Below are positions 21,614 through 31,982 of a stretch of DNA of 64,000 nucleotides, in pieces. The stretch's first letter is position 1. Each line of letters starts with the position of its first letter. The stretch covers positions 7,090,943 through 7,154,942 of the forward strand of contig CM047431.1 of assembly GCA_026168455.1 (NCBI GenBank), written 5' to 3'. The notes under the pieces were generated by a model, which worked only from the letters and a program-made list of their open reading frames with translations, had not been told where the DNA came from and made no database searches. The translations under genes were made by a program, and so were the position numbers. The DNA comes from Theocolax elegans. Taxonomy: Eukaryota; Arthropoda; Insecta; Hymenoptera; Cerocephalidae.

Positions 21614-22420
21614 TGTAACGGTTTTGATATATTTATTATTTAAAAAAATAATTAAATAAATAAAATGCTATTATGCTTAATAGCCGTTTGCGACCGCCTC
21701 GCTTTAGCGAAGTGCTATGCGGTCGTCGCGTTCGTCTCCAACCGTTAAAATTTAGCTATCCAGGCTATTCAGTACGGAAATCCATCCGTTGATACGGAGA
21801 GGGCGGTATTCGCTATGATATAGGCATCGTTGGTAGAAAAATCTCAAATAAAGCAATATAACGCGTAATTAAATTAAAGAAAATAAAGAGGCTTAATTAC
21901 TGATAATTAGATATATACATTAACGTACTTGCGGTACGAAAGACGCAAATCGGTATAAGCTAACGCGAAGAGAGCAAGAGAAAGAGAGAGAGAGAGCATA
22001 CAGAGCTGCCACTTACAGCAAGTGCTACGCGGTAAATCGCCGATGACTCGATGCGGATTTTGTCACCTTGGGTCGTCCAACTGCAGTCAGAAATACCACT
22101 AGCTGCCACCGTGACCACGAAGCACAAGTGCGAATATGCAATAATAAAAGAATGCAGTAATACACACAGTTAACGGGAGTTAGAGGTTCACTCAATTTTC
22201 TCTCTAAATTTTCGCTCACGCGTTATCCTCAAAGGTTCAAGCTAATCTCAATCAAATCTGCGCGCGCGCTTAGGTCGCGAGTCCTCTCTCTGTCTTTCTC
22301 TCACGCTTATCTGTTCTCTCTTTTCCAAATATTACTCGGTACGTCGACCTGTAACAGCCGATATTCAGTTAATAGACAGGGGCTAAAGAGAGAGAGAAAT
22401 ATAACCAAGAACTCGTTATA
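21614..22420 (-). repeat. 3' LTR of the full-length Gypsy element
   Basis: 807 bp, ends TGTAACGG...CTCGTTATA in plus coordinates. On the minus strand it directly follows the polypurine tract. Includes a CT/GA-rich block and a GC-rich hairpin around 21690-21725. Confidence 0.9.
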
Positions 22421-22430
22421 TTCCCCCTCC
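22421..22430 (-). other. Polypurine tract
   Basis: Minus strand GGAGGGGGAA directly before the 3' LTR; the expected primer for plus-strand DNA synthesis in Ty3/Gypsy elements. Confidence 0.8.
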
Positions 22431-22599
22431 AGACGCTGGTTAGCCGAAGGCGTGCCAGCTCTGATCAACTACTCTCTCTCCAGACCAAAATGAAAAGAAT
22501 AAATAAAAATAAACATGCAAAAAAGAAGAAAAATAGAAAATAAATAAAGACCAAATTTTCTAATGCTCTCTTATATAAAAGAGAACTAGCGTAAATCAA

Positions 22600-23590
22600 T
22601 CCAGCGTCGTAGCCGTCGGTCGTCCAATAATTCATACAGTGAGCCTAGCTTCGCCGTAATCGTATATGGGCCTTTACGTTTTGGAGCCAACTTTGCCGCA
22701 ATACCTTGAGCAGCATTGGACAGGACACGGTTTGTAACAGTCACTTTCTGTCCACTGCATAATGCACGTCTCGGCGTTTAGCGTTATAATATTCGGCTTG
22801 TCTATCTTGCGCGCGTGAGGCTCGTTCTGCAGCTTTCACATGTAATTCAGGCAAGGCGAACATTACGCTCATGCCAATCCTCAACAGCAGTGGCGGCTTC
22901 GCGATCCATCGCAGCGCTGTCTTCATGTTTCCGCAGAGTATTAGGCGGAACTGGATGCCTTCCCATATTCAAGAAAGCGGGGCTAATACCAGTTGATTCT
23001 TGAGTGGCGGTGTTGTACGCAAACATAAGCTCTGGAATGTGAGCGTCCCATGTCTTATGATTCACTCGATAAAAGACGTAATCATCGTCTTAATCGTACG
23101 ATTTACACGTTCCATCGGATTAGCTTGTGCGTGATAAGGCGGAATCGTAGAGTGCGTAACGCCACGATCTCGTAGGAACTTTTCCATTGATGCATTCTTA
23201 AATTGAGTCCCATTACAGAGTGAAATACTTCTGGGACTCCGAAGCGCATGAAAACACGCTCATCAAGTGCTTCTGAATGGTCTGCGCATTCCTTAGTATC
23301 GGGATGCATTCGATCCAACGGGTGAATACATCCATAAAAATCAAGAGATATTGATAGCCGTGCGTTGATCGCGGAAACGGTCCCAGACGTCACCGGCTAC
23401 ATTTTCCAAGGACAAGTGATACTCGTTTGCCCATGAGTCCAGCAGGCGCTCGCTGTTCCACCTTCACTGTTGGACAAACAGGACACTTGCGCACAAATTC
23501 AGAAACATCCTTCTGAAAGATGGCCAGTAATAGTACCGAGCGATTCGCTGATACGTCTTAGTACGTCCAAGATGTCCAGCTGTAGGCTCG
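22600..23590 (-). pseudogene. Gypsy integrase region, frameshifted
   Basis: Downstream of RNase H the minus strand shows an HH-CC-like zone with CPVC (near 23480), core motifs (DFYGCIHPLDRMHP, RFGVPEVFHS where LDNG is expected, and KTWDAHIPELMFAYNTATQESTGISPAFL) and a C-terminal part up to about 22600. These lie in at least three different frames (23393-23103, 23065-22847, 22926-22741), so the integrase cannot be made from this copy. The damage looks like single-base indels in an otherwise well-kept sequence, in line with the small LTR divergence. Confidence 0.75.
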
Positions 23591-25654
23591 TCATGGTTCT
23601 CTCAAATGACGCGATGTCGCAATCCACTCATCTTCGTACATGCGAGAGAGCGCATCAGGCACGAAATTCAGAGAACCTTGTCGATATTCTAACTCAAAAT
23701 CGTAGGCCTGCAGCTTTAATGACCAACGTGCTAGGCGTCCTGTCGGATTACGCATCTGTCGGAGCCACTGTAAACTACTATGGTCAGTAATAACCTTGAA
23801 CTTGTAACCTTCAACGAACGAACGGTATTTATCAATGGCCCACAGCACTGCTAAGCATTCTCGCTCTGTAACAGAATAATTTCGTTCTGTGTCGGATAAC
23901 GTTCGACTAGCGAAACTTAAAACTGGCTCTTCGCCATCAATTGTCTGCGTTAGCACAGCTCCTAGGCCAGTATCACTCGCATCTGTTTGTATGACAAACT
24001 GGTGCTCGAATGACGGCCGATGTAAAACAGGAGCAGAGGCGATTAACACTTTGATCTGCTCGAAGGCAAATTGCTGCTCGTCTCCCCAAACAAACTTAAC
24101 CTTTTTCTTAGTTAAATGTGTCAACGGCTCCGCTATCGTGGCAAAATCTTCTAAAAACTTTCTATGCCACGAAGGCATACCAAGGAAAGAACGCAGCGTT
24201 TTGAGCGTTTTCAGCGCCGGATAATTAACAATTGGCGCTATCTTGTCAGGATCTGGGCGAAATCCATCGCGGTTGACGAGCACTCCAAGGTATTTAACCT
24301 CACTGCGACAAAATTCGCTTTTCTCACGATTAATCGTGAGACCTGCATCGGCGATACGCTGTAGAACATGTTCCAGCCATTTAAGATGGTCCTCGAACGT
24401 TTCGGTGACTATAATAATGTCGTCTAAGTACGAAAAAGCGTACGGCTCAAGTTCTGGACCAATTACCTTATCAATCAGCTGTTGAAACGTTGCAGGACCT
24501 CCAGCTACACCGTAGGGCATACGAGTAAACTCGAACAGGCCTAAACCAGGCACTGTAAAAGCAGTTAAGTGCTCTGATCCTTTCTTCATTGGAATCTGGT
24601 GATATGCGCTGCTTAAATCCAGTGTAGATATGTATCGTGCTCGCTGTAACTTACGGAGTATTACATCCATGTATGGCAGGGGATAAGCGCTAGTCCGAGA
24701 AACGGCATTGAGCTTGCGGTAATCAACGCAAAATCTGTAGGTACCGTTAGATTTGCGCACCATAACCACTGGGCTTGACCATTCACTCGTTGAGCGTCTA
24801 ATTATTCCTGTGTTGAGCATCGTTTGCACTTGAGAATGCATTTCCTCCTCGATCTTCTGGGAGACTGGATAATAGCGCTGTTTAATTGAACGTGCACCGC
24901 CCACATCTATTTCATGCTCAGACAGTTTGATACATCCTAGTGTGGCATTTGATGTAGTTACACGTCTGTCCAATAATTCTTGCAACTGTTGGCGCTGTGC
25001 TTCATCAACGTCGGCTAGGCCAATGGCAGCCAGCGAACATGCTTCGCCGACACCTATGACCGAGACTTCGAGCGGTACTACTTCAGTCGCGTTTTCAATA
25101 AGTAACTGATTATCACGAGGAAGCAATACTGCATTAAATGCGCGAATAAAATCAGCACCAAGGATGCAATCGGCGTCTAACTCGCTCATGATGAGAACGT
25201 CAATATAACGGCGTTCTCCTGCGATATCAAATGGCAGCTCAACATGCCCCGTTATCGGTGCAAGTTGGCCATTAGCGAGTCGTGCACCTGGTCCTGGATA
25301 AGGAATGAGTTTCTTTCCAATGGCCGAGGTCACTTGTAAGCCGAAAGAACTCATTACCGTACGAGCTGCCCCTGAATCGTACAATGCGCGTACGCGAAAA
25401 TCACCGATACCGATTTGCAACCACCAACGCGAAAAATTCTTTGTATTTTCGGCGGCAGGCCCATCGCGGTGCTCGCTGGCACAATTCTCCTGAGATTGCT
25501 CGGCAACTACTACTGGCAATATTGCTGGAGATTGTGTACTCTGCGCTGGTACATTTTGCGATAATTCGCCATCAGAGGTCCTCTCTGCAATAACTGGGGC
25601 GGTAGGGACCTTTTCTACTCGCCCCCCTTCTCGTTTCCCGAACACTCTGGGCAA
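23591..25654 (-). CDS. Gypsy pol: protease, reverse transcriptase, RNase H
   Basis: 687 uninterrupted codons. Protease: WWLQIGIGDFRVRALYDSGA with catalytic DSG near residue 94. Reverse transcriptase: YRFCVDYRKLNAVS, LDLSSAYHQIPM, and the catalytic SYLDDIIIV near residue 420. RNase H: QTDASDTGLGAVL, ERECLAVLWAIDKYRSFVEG, VITDHSSLQWL, then the tether ending VPDALSRMYEDEW. The family's enzymes copy element RNA into DNA in cytoplasmic particles. The frame has no ATG at its beginning (TTG at 25654) and overlaps the gag end by 40 bases in the -1 frame, so translation is expected by frameshifting at 25633-25639. The frame stops at 23591 before integrase. Intact motifs suggest recent activity. Confidence 0.9.
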   Translation of the reverse strand: MPRVFGKREGGRVEKVPTAPVIAERTSDGELSQNVPAQSTQSPAILPVVVAEQSQENCASEHRDGPAAENTKNFSRWWLQIGIGDFRVRALYDSGAARTVMSSFGLQVTSAIGKKLIPYPGPGARLANGQLAPITGHVELPFDIAGERRYIDVLIMSELDADCILGADFIRAFNAVLLPRDNQLLIENATEVVPLEVSVIGVGEACSLAAIGLADVDEAQRQQLQELLDRRVTTSNATLGCIKLSEHEIDVGGARSIKQRYYPVSQKIEEEMHSQVQTMLNTGIIRRSTSEWSSPVVMVRKSNGTYRFCVDYRKLNAVSRTSAYPLPYMDVILRKLQRARYISTLDLSSAYHQIPMKKGSEHLTAFTVPGLGLFEFTRMPYGVAGGPATFQQLIDKVIGPELEPYAFSYLDDIIIVTETFEDHLKWLEHVLQRIADAGLTINREKSEFCRSEVKYLGVLVNRDGFRPDPDKIAPIVNYPALKTLKTLRSFLGMPSWHRKFLEDFATIAEPLTHLTKKKVKFVWGDEQQFAFEQIKVLIASAPVLHRPSFEHQFVIQTDASDTGLGAVLTQTIDGEEPVLSFASRTLSDTERNYSVTERECLAVLWAIDKYRSFVEGYKFKVITDHSSLQWLRQMRNPTGRLARWSLKLQAYDFELEYRQGSLNFVPDALSRMYEDEWIATSRHLREP

Positions 25655-25905
25655 TTGGTTTTAATATACCCAGGCCATCCGCACTTGAAACAATAAACGC
25701 GTTCCTGCGGTCCCGCCTTGTTATTTCGATTGCGGTTTCGCGCGGATTTCGCTTTGGACTTGGGTGATTTGTTACCATCGTCCATAACCTCTTCAATAGT
25801 AACACCTGATAGCTTACAAGAGACGTTCTTCTGCTCTTTCGGCGCACCTTGCTTACTTTTACCTTGAGGTTTCTGTCCAGCAGGTGATGAGCGTTGTTCT
25901 AGCAC
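25615..25905 (-). CDS. Gypsy gag, nucleocapsid end
   Basis: 96 codons rich in Lys/Gln/Ser ending in one zinc knuckle, CFKCGWPGYIKTNC, where tyrosine stands in the place of the usual histidine, then PECSGNEKGGE and TAG. The upstream part of gag (25945-26583) ends at TAG around 25945, so this piece is separated by a stop or small indel. The ORF includes the slippery site and overlaps pol by 40 bases. Confidence 0.8.
   Translation of the reverse strand: MLEQRSSPAGQKPQGKSKQGAPKEQKNVSCKLSGVTIEEVMDDGNKSPKSKAKSARNRNRNNKAGPQERVYCFKCGWPGYIKTNCPECSGNEKGGE
25633..25639 (-). other. Putative -1 ribosomal frameshift site, GGGAAAC with stem
   Basis: Zero-frame codons are tcG GGA AAC, 15 bases before the gag stop. 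Seven bases downstream a stem GGGGCG/CGCCCC with an 18-nt loop can form, an ideal spacing for a stimulatory structure. Gag codons start at positions divisible by 3, pol codons at positions of remainder 1, which is a -1 shift on this strand, and pol lacks an ATG. Confidence 0.75.
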
Positions 25906-25944
25906 TTGACTCAGTTTCTTGATCTGAGCTTCAAGCTTCTCTAG

Positions 25945-26583
25945 TCACGGAACAACGTTCTGAGTCGACGGCTCGGCGACACTCGCTACTTTTACTTGAG
26001 AAGATTCGCTAGCCGCTTTTACGCCTTTCTTGTTTTTGTCCTCTGATTCTTTGTAGGCCACAGAGGGCAAAACATTCCGCTCGGGCGGTAGTGGCGCAGG
26101 GAAACTATGCTCCTCTTCCAGGAGCGCTTCCGCTTCTCGGGCGAGCTGAATTAACCTGTCAACGCCTGTGACTTTATCCCTCGAGACAAGCTTCCTAATG
26201 GCAGGCTGCAGGTTACTATACAGCATATCCAGCTGAAACTGAGGACTTGGTGGCACTTCAAATCTGCTAAAGATGGTAAGCAGACAGAAAATATAATCAC
26301 GAGCAGGCTCTTTTTTTCCTTGCTTGCGCGATTGCGCTTCCGCCATTAGTCTTTGCTGAAGATTATGCTCTACGCCATAACATCGTCGAGCAGCACTACA
26401 AAAATCATACCAACTATTCCATTCACGCCTTGAATGACGGTACCAATTGAGCGCTCCGCCTGTCAGTAATTCTGACAAGCTATTCAGCAAATCGGCGTCG
26501 GAAATGTGTGCTAACATGCGACATTCTTCAACGCGCTGTATGAATTCCTCAATGCCTTCGCCCTTTTCGCCAGAGAACTTCAC
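25945..26583 (-). CDS. Gypsy gag, capsid domain
   Basis: 212 codons beginning MKFSGEKGEGIEEFIQRVEECRM, a typical Ty3/Gypsy capsid start, followed by LLTGGALNWYRHSRREWNSW and QLDMLYSNLQPAIRKLVSRD, the major homology-like and C-terminal helices. It ends in a linker (PSTQNVVP) at a TAG about 40 bases before the nucleocapsid frame. It is separated from the N-terminal gag frame by a short stretch with a stop (26584-26680), so the gag of this copy is probably interrupted at two places, or the apparent stops are recent mutations. Confidence 0.8.
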   Translation of the reverse strand: MKFSGEKGEGIEEFIQRVEECRMLAHISDADLLNSLSELLTGGALNWYRHSRREWNSWYDFCSAARRCYGVEHNLQQRLMAEAQSRKQGKKEPARDYIFCLLTIFSRFEVPPSPQFQLDMLYSNLQPAIRKLVSRDKVTGVDRLIQLAREAEALLEEEHSFPAPLPPERNVLPSVAYKESEDKNKKGVKAASESSQVKVASVAEPSTQNVVP

Positions 26584-26680
26584 TCTCCGCTAACGAACGG
26601 TTCGACCAACGTCGTGAGATGGCACTACTGCTCTGTTTGACATCTCCAACAGAATTTGTGCCAGCTGGTCGACAGTAAAA

Positions 26681-27616
26681 CTAGTCGGCTTTCTCAGTGC
26701 TGTCTACGTCAATATAATTTAATTCAAATGTGTCTTGAAAGTTGACCGACTTTGTGGTTTTGCCTTGGTTTTGCTTAGGCCTAGACGTTTCCGCATTCAT
26801 CCGCGTACTACTAGCAAAACCTGCGACATGTCGCCTTAATTGCGTAATTTCACGCTCTTTACTAATTAAAAGCGTTTGCGCATTAACCAATTCATTAGCT
26901 ACCTCTATAGGTACTAACATAGTTGAGCCAGTCGCAAGCTTGCACATAACGGTCTTAGGAGCAGGGATAAAACTACTTCCCGTACTAAATACCGTTTTCG
27001 GCCTAGCACCTCCTGTGTGTAACTGTGTACACGTCGTTTTCGGTATCGAGTATGTGACAGTCGTAGTACCTGACGTCAACGCGTCATATGACGTATGTAC
27101 AACCACATCGGCTGTGTGTTGCGTCAAATTTGTCGAAATTAAATTATTTACGGCAATTGGCGTTTCCACATTGGGCGTGTCATTAGCCTGAGCATTACGA
27201 GCATCATTCTGTATCTCAGAATTTGATGGCTCATTAATGGTTTCAGAGCTATTTGCTAATGGCGAAAATCCGCTAGCATTAGCTTGATTCAAGTTCTGAA
27301 CTTGTCTTTGCGCAATCTGTTCCTGCGCTTCTTCGCTAAAACAAGAATGTCTGATGACAGAAATAAGTTTATTTTCGCGACGAGTCCGCGCGGCTAAATC
27401 GCTATCATCGGGGTTAGATTCTACAAAATCCGCGGCTGTGTAGTCGCCGCGTAATCGCCTATATAGCCTTTCTACTCTAACAAATGGCGTACCTTCACGT
27501 GTCAACTCGAGAGTATTTAATACGCCGTCAAATTCGTCGCCAGTTAGATTTAAAATCCAACCCTGAAGTTCTACGCCGTATGTGCGGTCAAACTCGCTAT
27601 CACTCATCATTGCCAT
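26681..27616 (-). CDS. Gypsy gag, N-terminal domain
   Basis: 311 codons from ATG at 27616 (MAMMSDSEFDRTYGVELQGW). The first ~60 residues (LTGDEFDGVLNTLELTREG...VERLYRRLRGDY) match in shape the SAP-like N-termini of the other two gags in the window, which suggests an ancient shared architecture. The middle is Asn/Thr/Val-rich and low in motifs; the end has a short coiled segment (ISKEREITQLRRHVAG) and a conserved SVNFQDTFELNYIDVD. Stop at 26681. Confidence 0.75.
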   Translation of the reverse strand: MAMMSDSEFDRTYGVELQGWILNLTGDEFDGVLNTLELTREGTPFVRVERLYRRLRGDYTAADFVESNPDDSDLAARTRRENKLISVIRHSCFSEEAQEQIAQRQVQNLNQANASGFSPLANSSETINEPSNSEIQNDARNAQANDTPNVETPIAVNNLISTNLTQHTADVVVHTSYDALTSGTTTVTYSIPKTTCTQLHTGGARPKTVFSTGSSFIPAPKTVMCKLATGSTMLVPIEVANELVNAQTLLISKEREITQLRRHVAGFASSTRMNAETSRPKQNQGKTTKSVNFQDTFELNYIDVDSTEKAD

Positions 27617-28860
27617 ATCAATTAAATAAATACATTAAATTTATTATTAATAAAAAAAAATAAATTAAATTTGTAGCACAATAATGGCCAAAAATAAATT
27701 TTATAATTTAATAATTCAAAGTAATAAATTCAAAATCTTTGAAAATTAAATTTTATAAATAAATAATCAATAAAACAAATTAAAGAAAAATTTAATAATT
27801 AATAATTCTAGCAATTCAATGCGAATCGCCAAAACCAAACAAAATATGCAAAAAAAACAAGTATTTACAAAAAAAATTTTTTAACAATTTATTAAATAAA
27901 CCATTAAATTATTTACAATAAATGTGTTATTGAAAAAAAAAAAAAATTTTAAATTATCACAAAATTTTCTAATTGTAACAAAAAGAAATTTTGAAATCAA
28001 AGAACAATACTTCTTGTAATATTTTACGATTTAAAAGTTATCAATAAATAATAATAAATAAATTAATTAATGCGAAGAAACGCCAGACAAAATTAATAAT
28101 TAACTTAAAATACGCCAAAACACACCGATATTACAAAAGCTTTACGCGAAACGCCTTATACGTACGACTATATCCATCTATACGTGTATAGACACACGTA
28201 TACATAGATACGTCCACACATACACACACACACAATTATGCGCACTACTGTACAACAGATTGAAAAATAGTGAAACTATCTATCGACTACACAGCGACTA
28301 ATGTATATACATAATCTATCCCGCAAATGGCGAAACGCGATATTGTCAATTAACAGCTTTATAATTATTGTTACTTTCCAACAACAATAAACTCTTATAG
28401 TTACAAATTAGAAAAATTTTGCACTCAAATAAATGTGCAAATACAACAAAAGCAACAAAAAAAAATTTAACAAAAACTGCCAATTAACAAAAATTAATTA
28501 TTATTAATTATTAATAATAATTGTTAATAAATATAAATCATTAATTGCGTATTCGCCTCTTAATAAATTGAATAATATTTCGAAATAATATTTCGTCTAA
28601 GTTAAAATAAAATTTGAGAGATAGATTTAAAATTTAAATAGCAAGTGTAGAGAATCAAAACAAAGCCAAAAGGTAAACACAGCGACTATACGCCTGTTTT
28701 GACTCTCTCCAAAGCCTTGAAAATTATCACGTTTAAACTTTCGCTGAATTTAAAATCGAGATTACTTTTAGCTGTAAAAAAATTAAATCGCGAAACACTA
28801 AAAAAATAAAAAACTACTTAATTGGACGTCATGTAACCCGCCTATACTAAAAAACTACTT
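27617..28860 (-). other. Gypsy 5' leader (non-coding)
   Basis: AT-rich leader between primer-binding site and gag ATG, about 1.24 kb. Contains an ACACAC patch near 28210. No open frame of note; would hold packaging signals. Confidence 0.7.
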
Positions 28861-28872
28861 TGTTGGGCGCCA
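28861..28872 (-). other. tRNA primer-binding site
   Basis: Minus strand TGGCGCCCAACA immediately after the 5' LTR, the usual PBS type of Ty3/Gypsy elements. Confidence 0.85.
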
Positions 28873-29679
28873 TGTAACGGTTTTGATATATTTATTATTT
28901 AAAAAAATAATTAAATAAATAAAATGCTATTATGCTTAATAGCCGTTGCGACCGCCTCGCTTTAGCGAAGTGCTATGCGGTCGTCGCGTTCGTCTCCAAC
29001 CGTTAAAATTTAGCTATCCAGGCTATTCAGTACGGAAATCCATCCGTTGATACGGAGAGGGCGGTATTCGCTATGATATAGGCATCGTTGGTAGAAAATC
29101 TCAAATAAAGCAATATAACGCGTAATTAAATTAAAGAAAATAAAGAGGCTTAATTACTGATAATTAGATATATACATTAACGTACTTGCGGTACGAAAGA
29201 CGCAAGTCGGTATAAGCTAACGCGAAGAGAGCAAGAGAAAGAGAGAGAGAGAGCAATACAGAGCTGCCACTTACAGCAAGTGCTACGCGGTAAATCGCCG
29301 ATGACTCGATGCGGATTTTGTCCACCTTGGGTCGTCCAACTGCAGTCAGAAATACCACTAGCTGCCACCGTGACCACGAAGCACAAGTGCGAATATGCAA
29401 TAATAAAAGAATGCAGTAATACACACAGTTAACGGGAGTTAGAGGTTCACTCAATTTTCTCTCTAAATTTTCGCTCACGCGTTATCCTCAAAGGTTCAAG
29501 CTAATCTCAATCAAATCTGCGCGCGCGCTTAGGTCGCGAGTCCTCTCTCTGTCTTTCTCTCACGCTTATCTGTTCTCTCTTTTCCAAATATTACTCGGTA
29601 CGTCGACCTGTAACAGCCGATATTCAGTTAATAGACAGGGGCTAAAGAGAGAGAGAAATATAACGAAGAACTCGTTATA
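28873..29679 (-). repeat. 5' LTR of the full-length Gypsy element
   Basis: 807 bp, near-identical to 21614-22420; differences are one-base indels (for example GCCGTTGCG against GCCGTTTGCG) and a few substitutions. Confidence 0.9.
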
Positions 29680-29856
29680 GATTGAAAATATGAAAAATGA
29701 GTTATAAAATTGTAAAAGTGAACTGAAAATACTTCTATAGTTTGCTTTGAATGTACTTATTACATATGAATTTACTTTTATTGTTTATTTAGTTTGGAAT
29801 GTGTAATATATAATAAAATAATATTTTATTATATTATTATTATTAATAATGTTTAT

Positions 29857-29906
29857 AGCTGTATAAACCCTCCTCGGGTTATTGGTAAGCTGAACAATAA
29901 AAAAAA
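29857..29906 (+). mobile_element. Extremely 5'-truncated LINE insertion (50 bp) with 15-bp TSD
   Basis: The 15-mer ATTAATAATGTTTAT occurs at 29842-29856 and again at 29907-29921. Between them is AGCTGTATAAACCC...GGTAAGCTGAACAAT followed by an A run, i.e. the 3' tail of a non-LTR retrotransposon inserted by target-primed reverse transcription. Confidence 0.75.
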
Positions 29907-29921
29907 ATTAATAATGTTTAT

Positions 29922-30582
29922 TTTTTTCTCTGGAGTTTGAATGTTTCATTAAAACTGTTTGCTGCTTGTGTTTTTATATTATTAAGTATATTTGATAACA
30001 TCGACTTTCGATATGTCTTTATCACTCTGTCTTCTAATCTATCAATCAAATTCAGTAATTTATATATTATTTATATTTCATTATAAGTTTAAAAGAAACG
30101 TCTATATATTCCAGGGAAATCGATTCATCATTGAGACGACACAGTTTACCGAATCTCCTAACTGGTTTCATACCATAATTAGCAAGTAACCGTTCAACGT
30201 ATCTCGCTCACTAACTTGCAGGTAATAATTCAGCGGCAATGGCTGACAAATTTCTTCTGATTCTCAATTTGATTATGACTTGGCGTTTTACAATGGCTTT
30301 TTCTCAGGATCAATACCATTGAATACTGCTTGACTGACTTATCTGTTTGTATCACCTGAATTTAGTGCCTACTACAAGGAATTACGTGTTACTTCATTAT
30401 CGTCCTCTATTTTCCAAAATATACTTATGATGGTTCAATAACCCGCTGCATCAACATCCAAATAAACGAATTGGATTTTGCCTTCGTCATAATGTCATTA
30501 AGATATCGTAAAGTCAACCAACGTTATTTATTTTTTACGTTTACATTTTAAAGGTGTAATATTATTTCATTGATATATATAT
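29922..30582. other. Unassigned stretch with exon-like scraps
   Basis: At 30113-30187 a frame NRFIIETTQFTESPNWFHTI follows a possible acceptor (TATATTCCAG, ending 30114). At about 30262-30330 DYDLAFYNGFFSGSIPLNTA is readable. Neither is recognised as a known family; they may be remnants of a host gene. Confidence 0.3.
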
Positions 30583-30690
30583 GGGGTATTCCACGTGAAG
30601 TGGTCCGATCAAAATTTCAAAATGCACCAAATTTTGGGTACACATTGCAAATGTTTTTCAGAATACAGAAAAATTTTAAAGGGTTATTTG
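30583..30690 (+). mobile_element. Foldback family D, left-end remnant
   Basis: Begins GGGGTATTCCACGTGAAGTG after TATATATAT and matches the left end of the full element at 32727-33460 for about 100 bases, then breaks off. Confidence 0.8.
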
Positions 30691-31370
30691 CTGACGGCGC
30701 CTTGGTCATAAGCTGCAGGTAAATATACAGCCGGAGGGCTGCTTTACTTAGTTCGTAATTTATTTAATACAGTAGATTAAAACCATATATTAGTTGCTAA
30801 CCTAACCTCATATCCTGTCACACCTATCCTTGTAATAAATGTATCTGTCCTATACACAGTTACATTTGTCTAACTGTGATCTCCTTCCCGCTCCTCTTGT
30901 GTAGATAAATATTTATTTTTTCTTGTTTTCAGCATCCTAAAGCGCAAGCCTGACTTTAGGCTACAAGACGGCTTATTGGGCTTACGCCTTGGCACAGGCT
31001 GTCTGCTTCCTCCAGGCATCTTCAGGTACTTCAAGGGTGCTCTGGCTTTTTTCAGTTCATGTATGAACCCTCTGAAGTTGGACGATGGATCCTCTCTGCA
31101 CAACTATAGTATTCCAAAGCCTGCTCAGTTGTCATCAAGCTGAGCCTCCAAGTTTGGGTGAGTCAGTGGGTCAGTATCGCCTCTCTCATGTGTAATTAGT
31201 GTTTGTGGTGTTTGTTGGGGACATGTGGGAGATAATTGAGGAAAAAAGTGTGGCTTAAGTGGGTCCCATGTCAGTGACAGGCAAGTGTACGTACTAATAA
31301 AGCACGACGGTCATGATATGCCTTTTTATATTGAATTTAGCAGTTTATTTTATTTTTTGAAACTTCTGTA
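30691..31370. other. Unassigned insertion between foldback remnants
   Basis: GC-richer than its surroundings. Not recognised; the minus-strand frame at 30870-31103 has no family signature. Contains short palindromes (CACAGTTAGACAAATGTAACTGTG reversed arms near 30856-30880). Confidence 0.35.
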
Positions 31371-31819
31371 ACTTCTAACCAAATTAAAGGCCAATTATAA
31401 ACCACGAAGCATTTGAAAGGTAAGATCTTAAGCTTCGAAGAAAGGTTTCATTGGTTGAAATCAATCATGGCGTGGTCGCCTTAATTAAATTTTGAATGTT
31501 TGACATACCTGTCAAACCGCATAAATTTTGAAATAAGCAGATGGGACCAAAAGATATATATTTTTTATGAATTTTCCAAAAACTTTTCCATTTAATGTTC
31601 TATATAAAAAATTGATAGAATTTAAGATAAATGGCCTCAAAAATAGTAATTTTTTTAAAAAGTTGAAAAATTTCAATTTTTCATCTTGAAATAACTTCAA
31701 TGTAAATTATTTTTAGCATCTAAAATTTTTTTTCTCATTTCAGGTGGACATTTCCAGCCTATCTCCAAAATTTTGTGTAAATCAAAATTTTGGCCGGACC
31801 ACTTGACGTGAAATAGCCC
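31371..31819. mobile_element. Foldback family A, right-half copy
   Basis: Ends CACTTGACGTGAAATAGCCC followed by TATATA, matching the right arm of 2618-3551 at a distance, including GGCGTGGTCGCC near 31470. Its inner part (GAAGCATTTGAAAGGTA) instead resembles family D (GAGCATTTGAAAGGTA near 33050), so it links families A and D. Confidence 0.7.
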
Positions 31820-31926
31820 ATATATATATATATATGTCGAATTCTGAATTTATATATAACATATATATATATATATGTTGAATTCTGAATATTTAGACAC
31901 GGCGGCGGCGGCGGCGGCGAAATATT

Positions 31927-31980
<54 letters not shown>
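31820..31980. repeat. TA repeat with embedded CGG unit, copy 1
   Basis: TGTCGAATTCTGAATTTATATATAAC..., TGTTGAATTCTGAAT, TTAGACACGGCGGCGG..., AAATATTTATATATTATA, then a long (TA)n. The same compound unit recurs at 34650-34745 and 34825-34895. Confidence 0.85.

Positions 31981-31982
<2 letters not shown>

Larger units (their letters stand above)
21614..29679 (-). mobile_element. Full-length Ty3/Gypsy LTR retrotransposon (8066 bp)
   Basis: Two 807-bp LTRs (21614-22420 and 28873-29679) frame gag, protease, reverse transcriptase, RNase H and integrase on the minus strand. A 4-bp GATT duplication flanks it (21610-21613 and 29680-29683). The primer-binding site, polypurine tract and a -1 frameshift site are all recognisable. 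LTRs differ by about half a dozen small changes seen by eye, so the insertion is young, yet integrase carries frameshifts. No env-like frame is present between integrase and the 3' LTR. It inserted just downstream of the LARP1 copy. Confidence 0.95.

Noticed and set aside
22025..22219. Frame shared by both LTRs (also 29164-29478)
   Set aside because: Duplicated only because it is LTR sequence; no family features.
30870..31103. 77-codon minus-strand frame
   Set aside because: No recognisable family; isolated in an unassigned insertion between foldback remnants.
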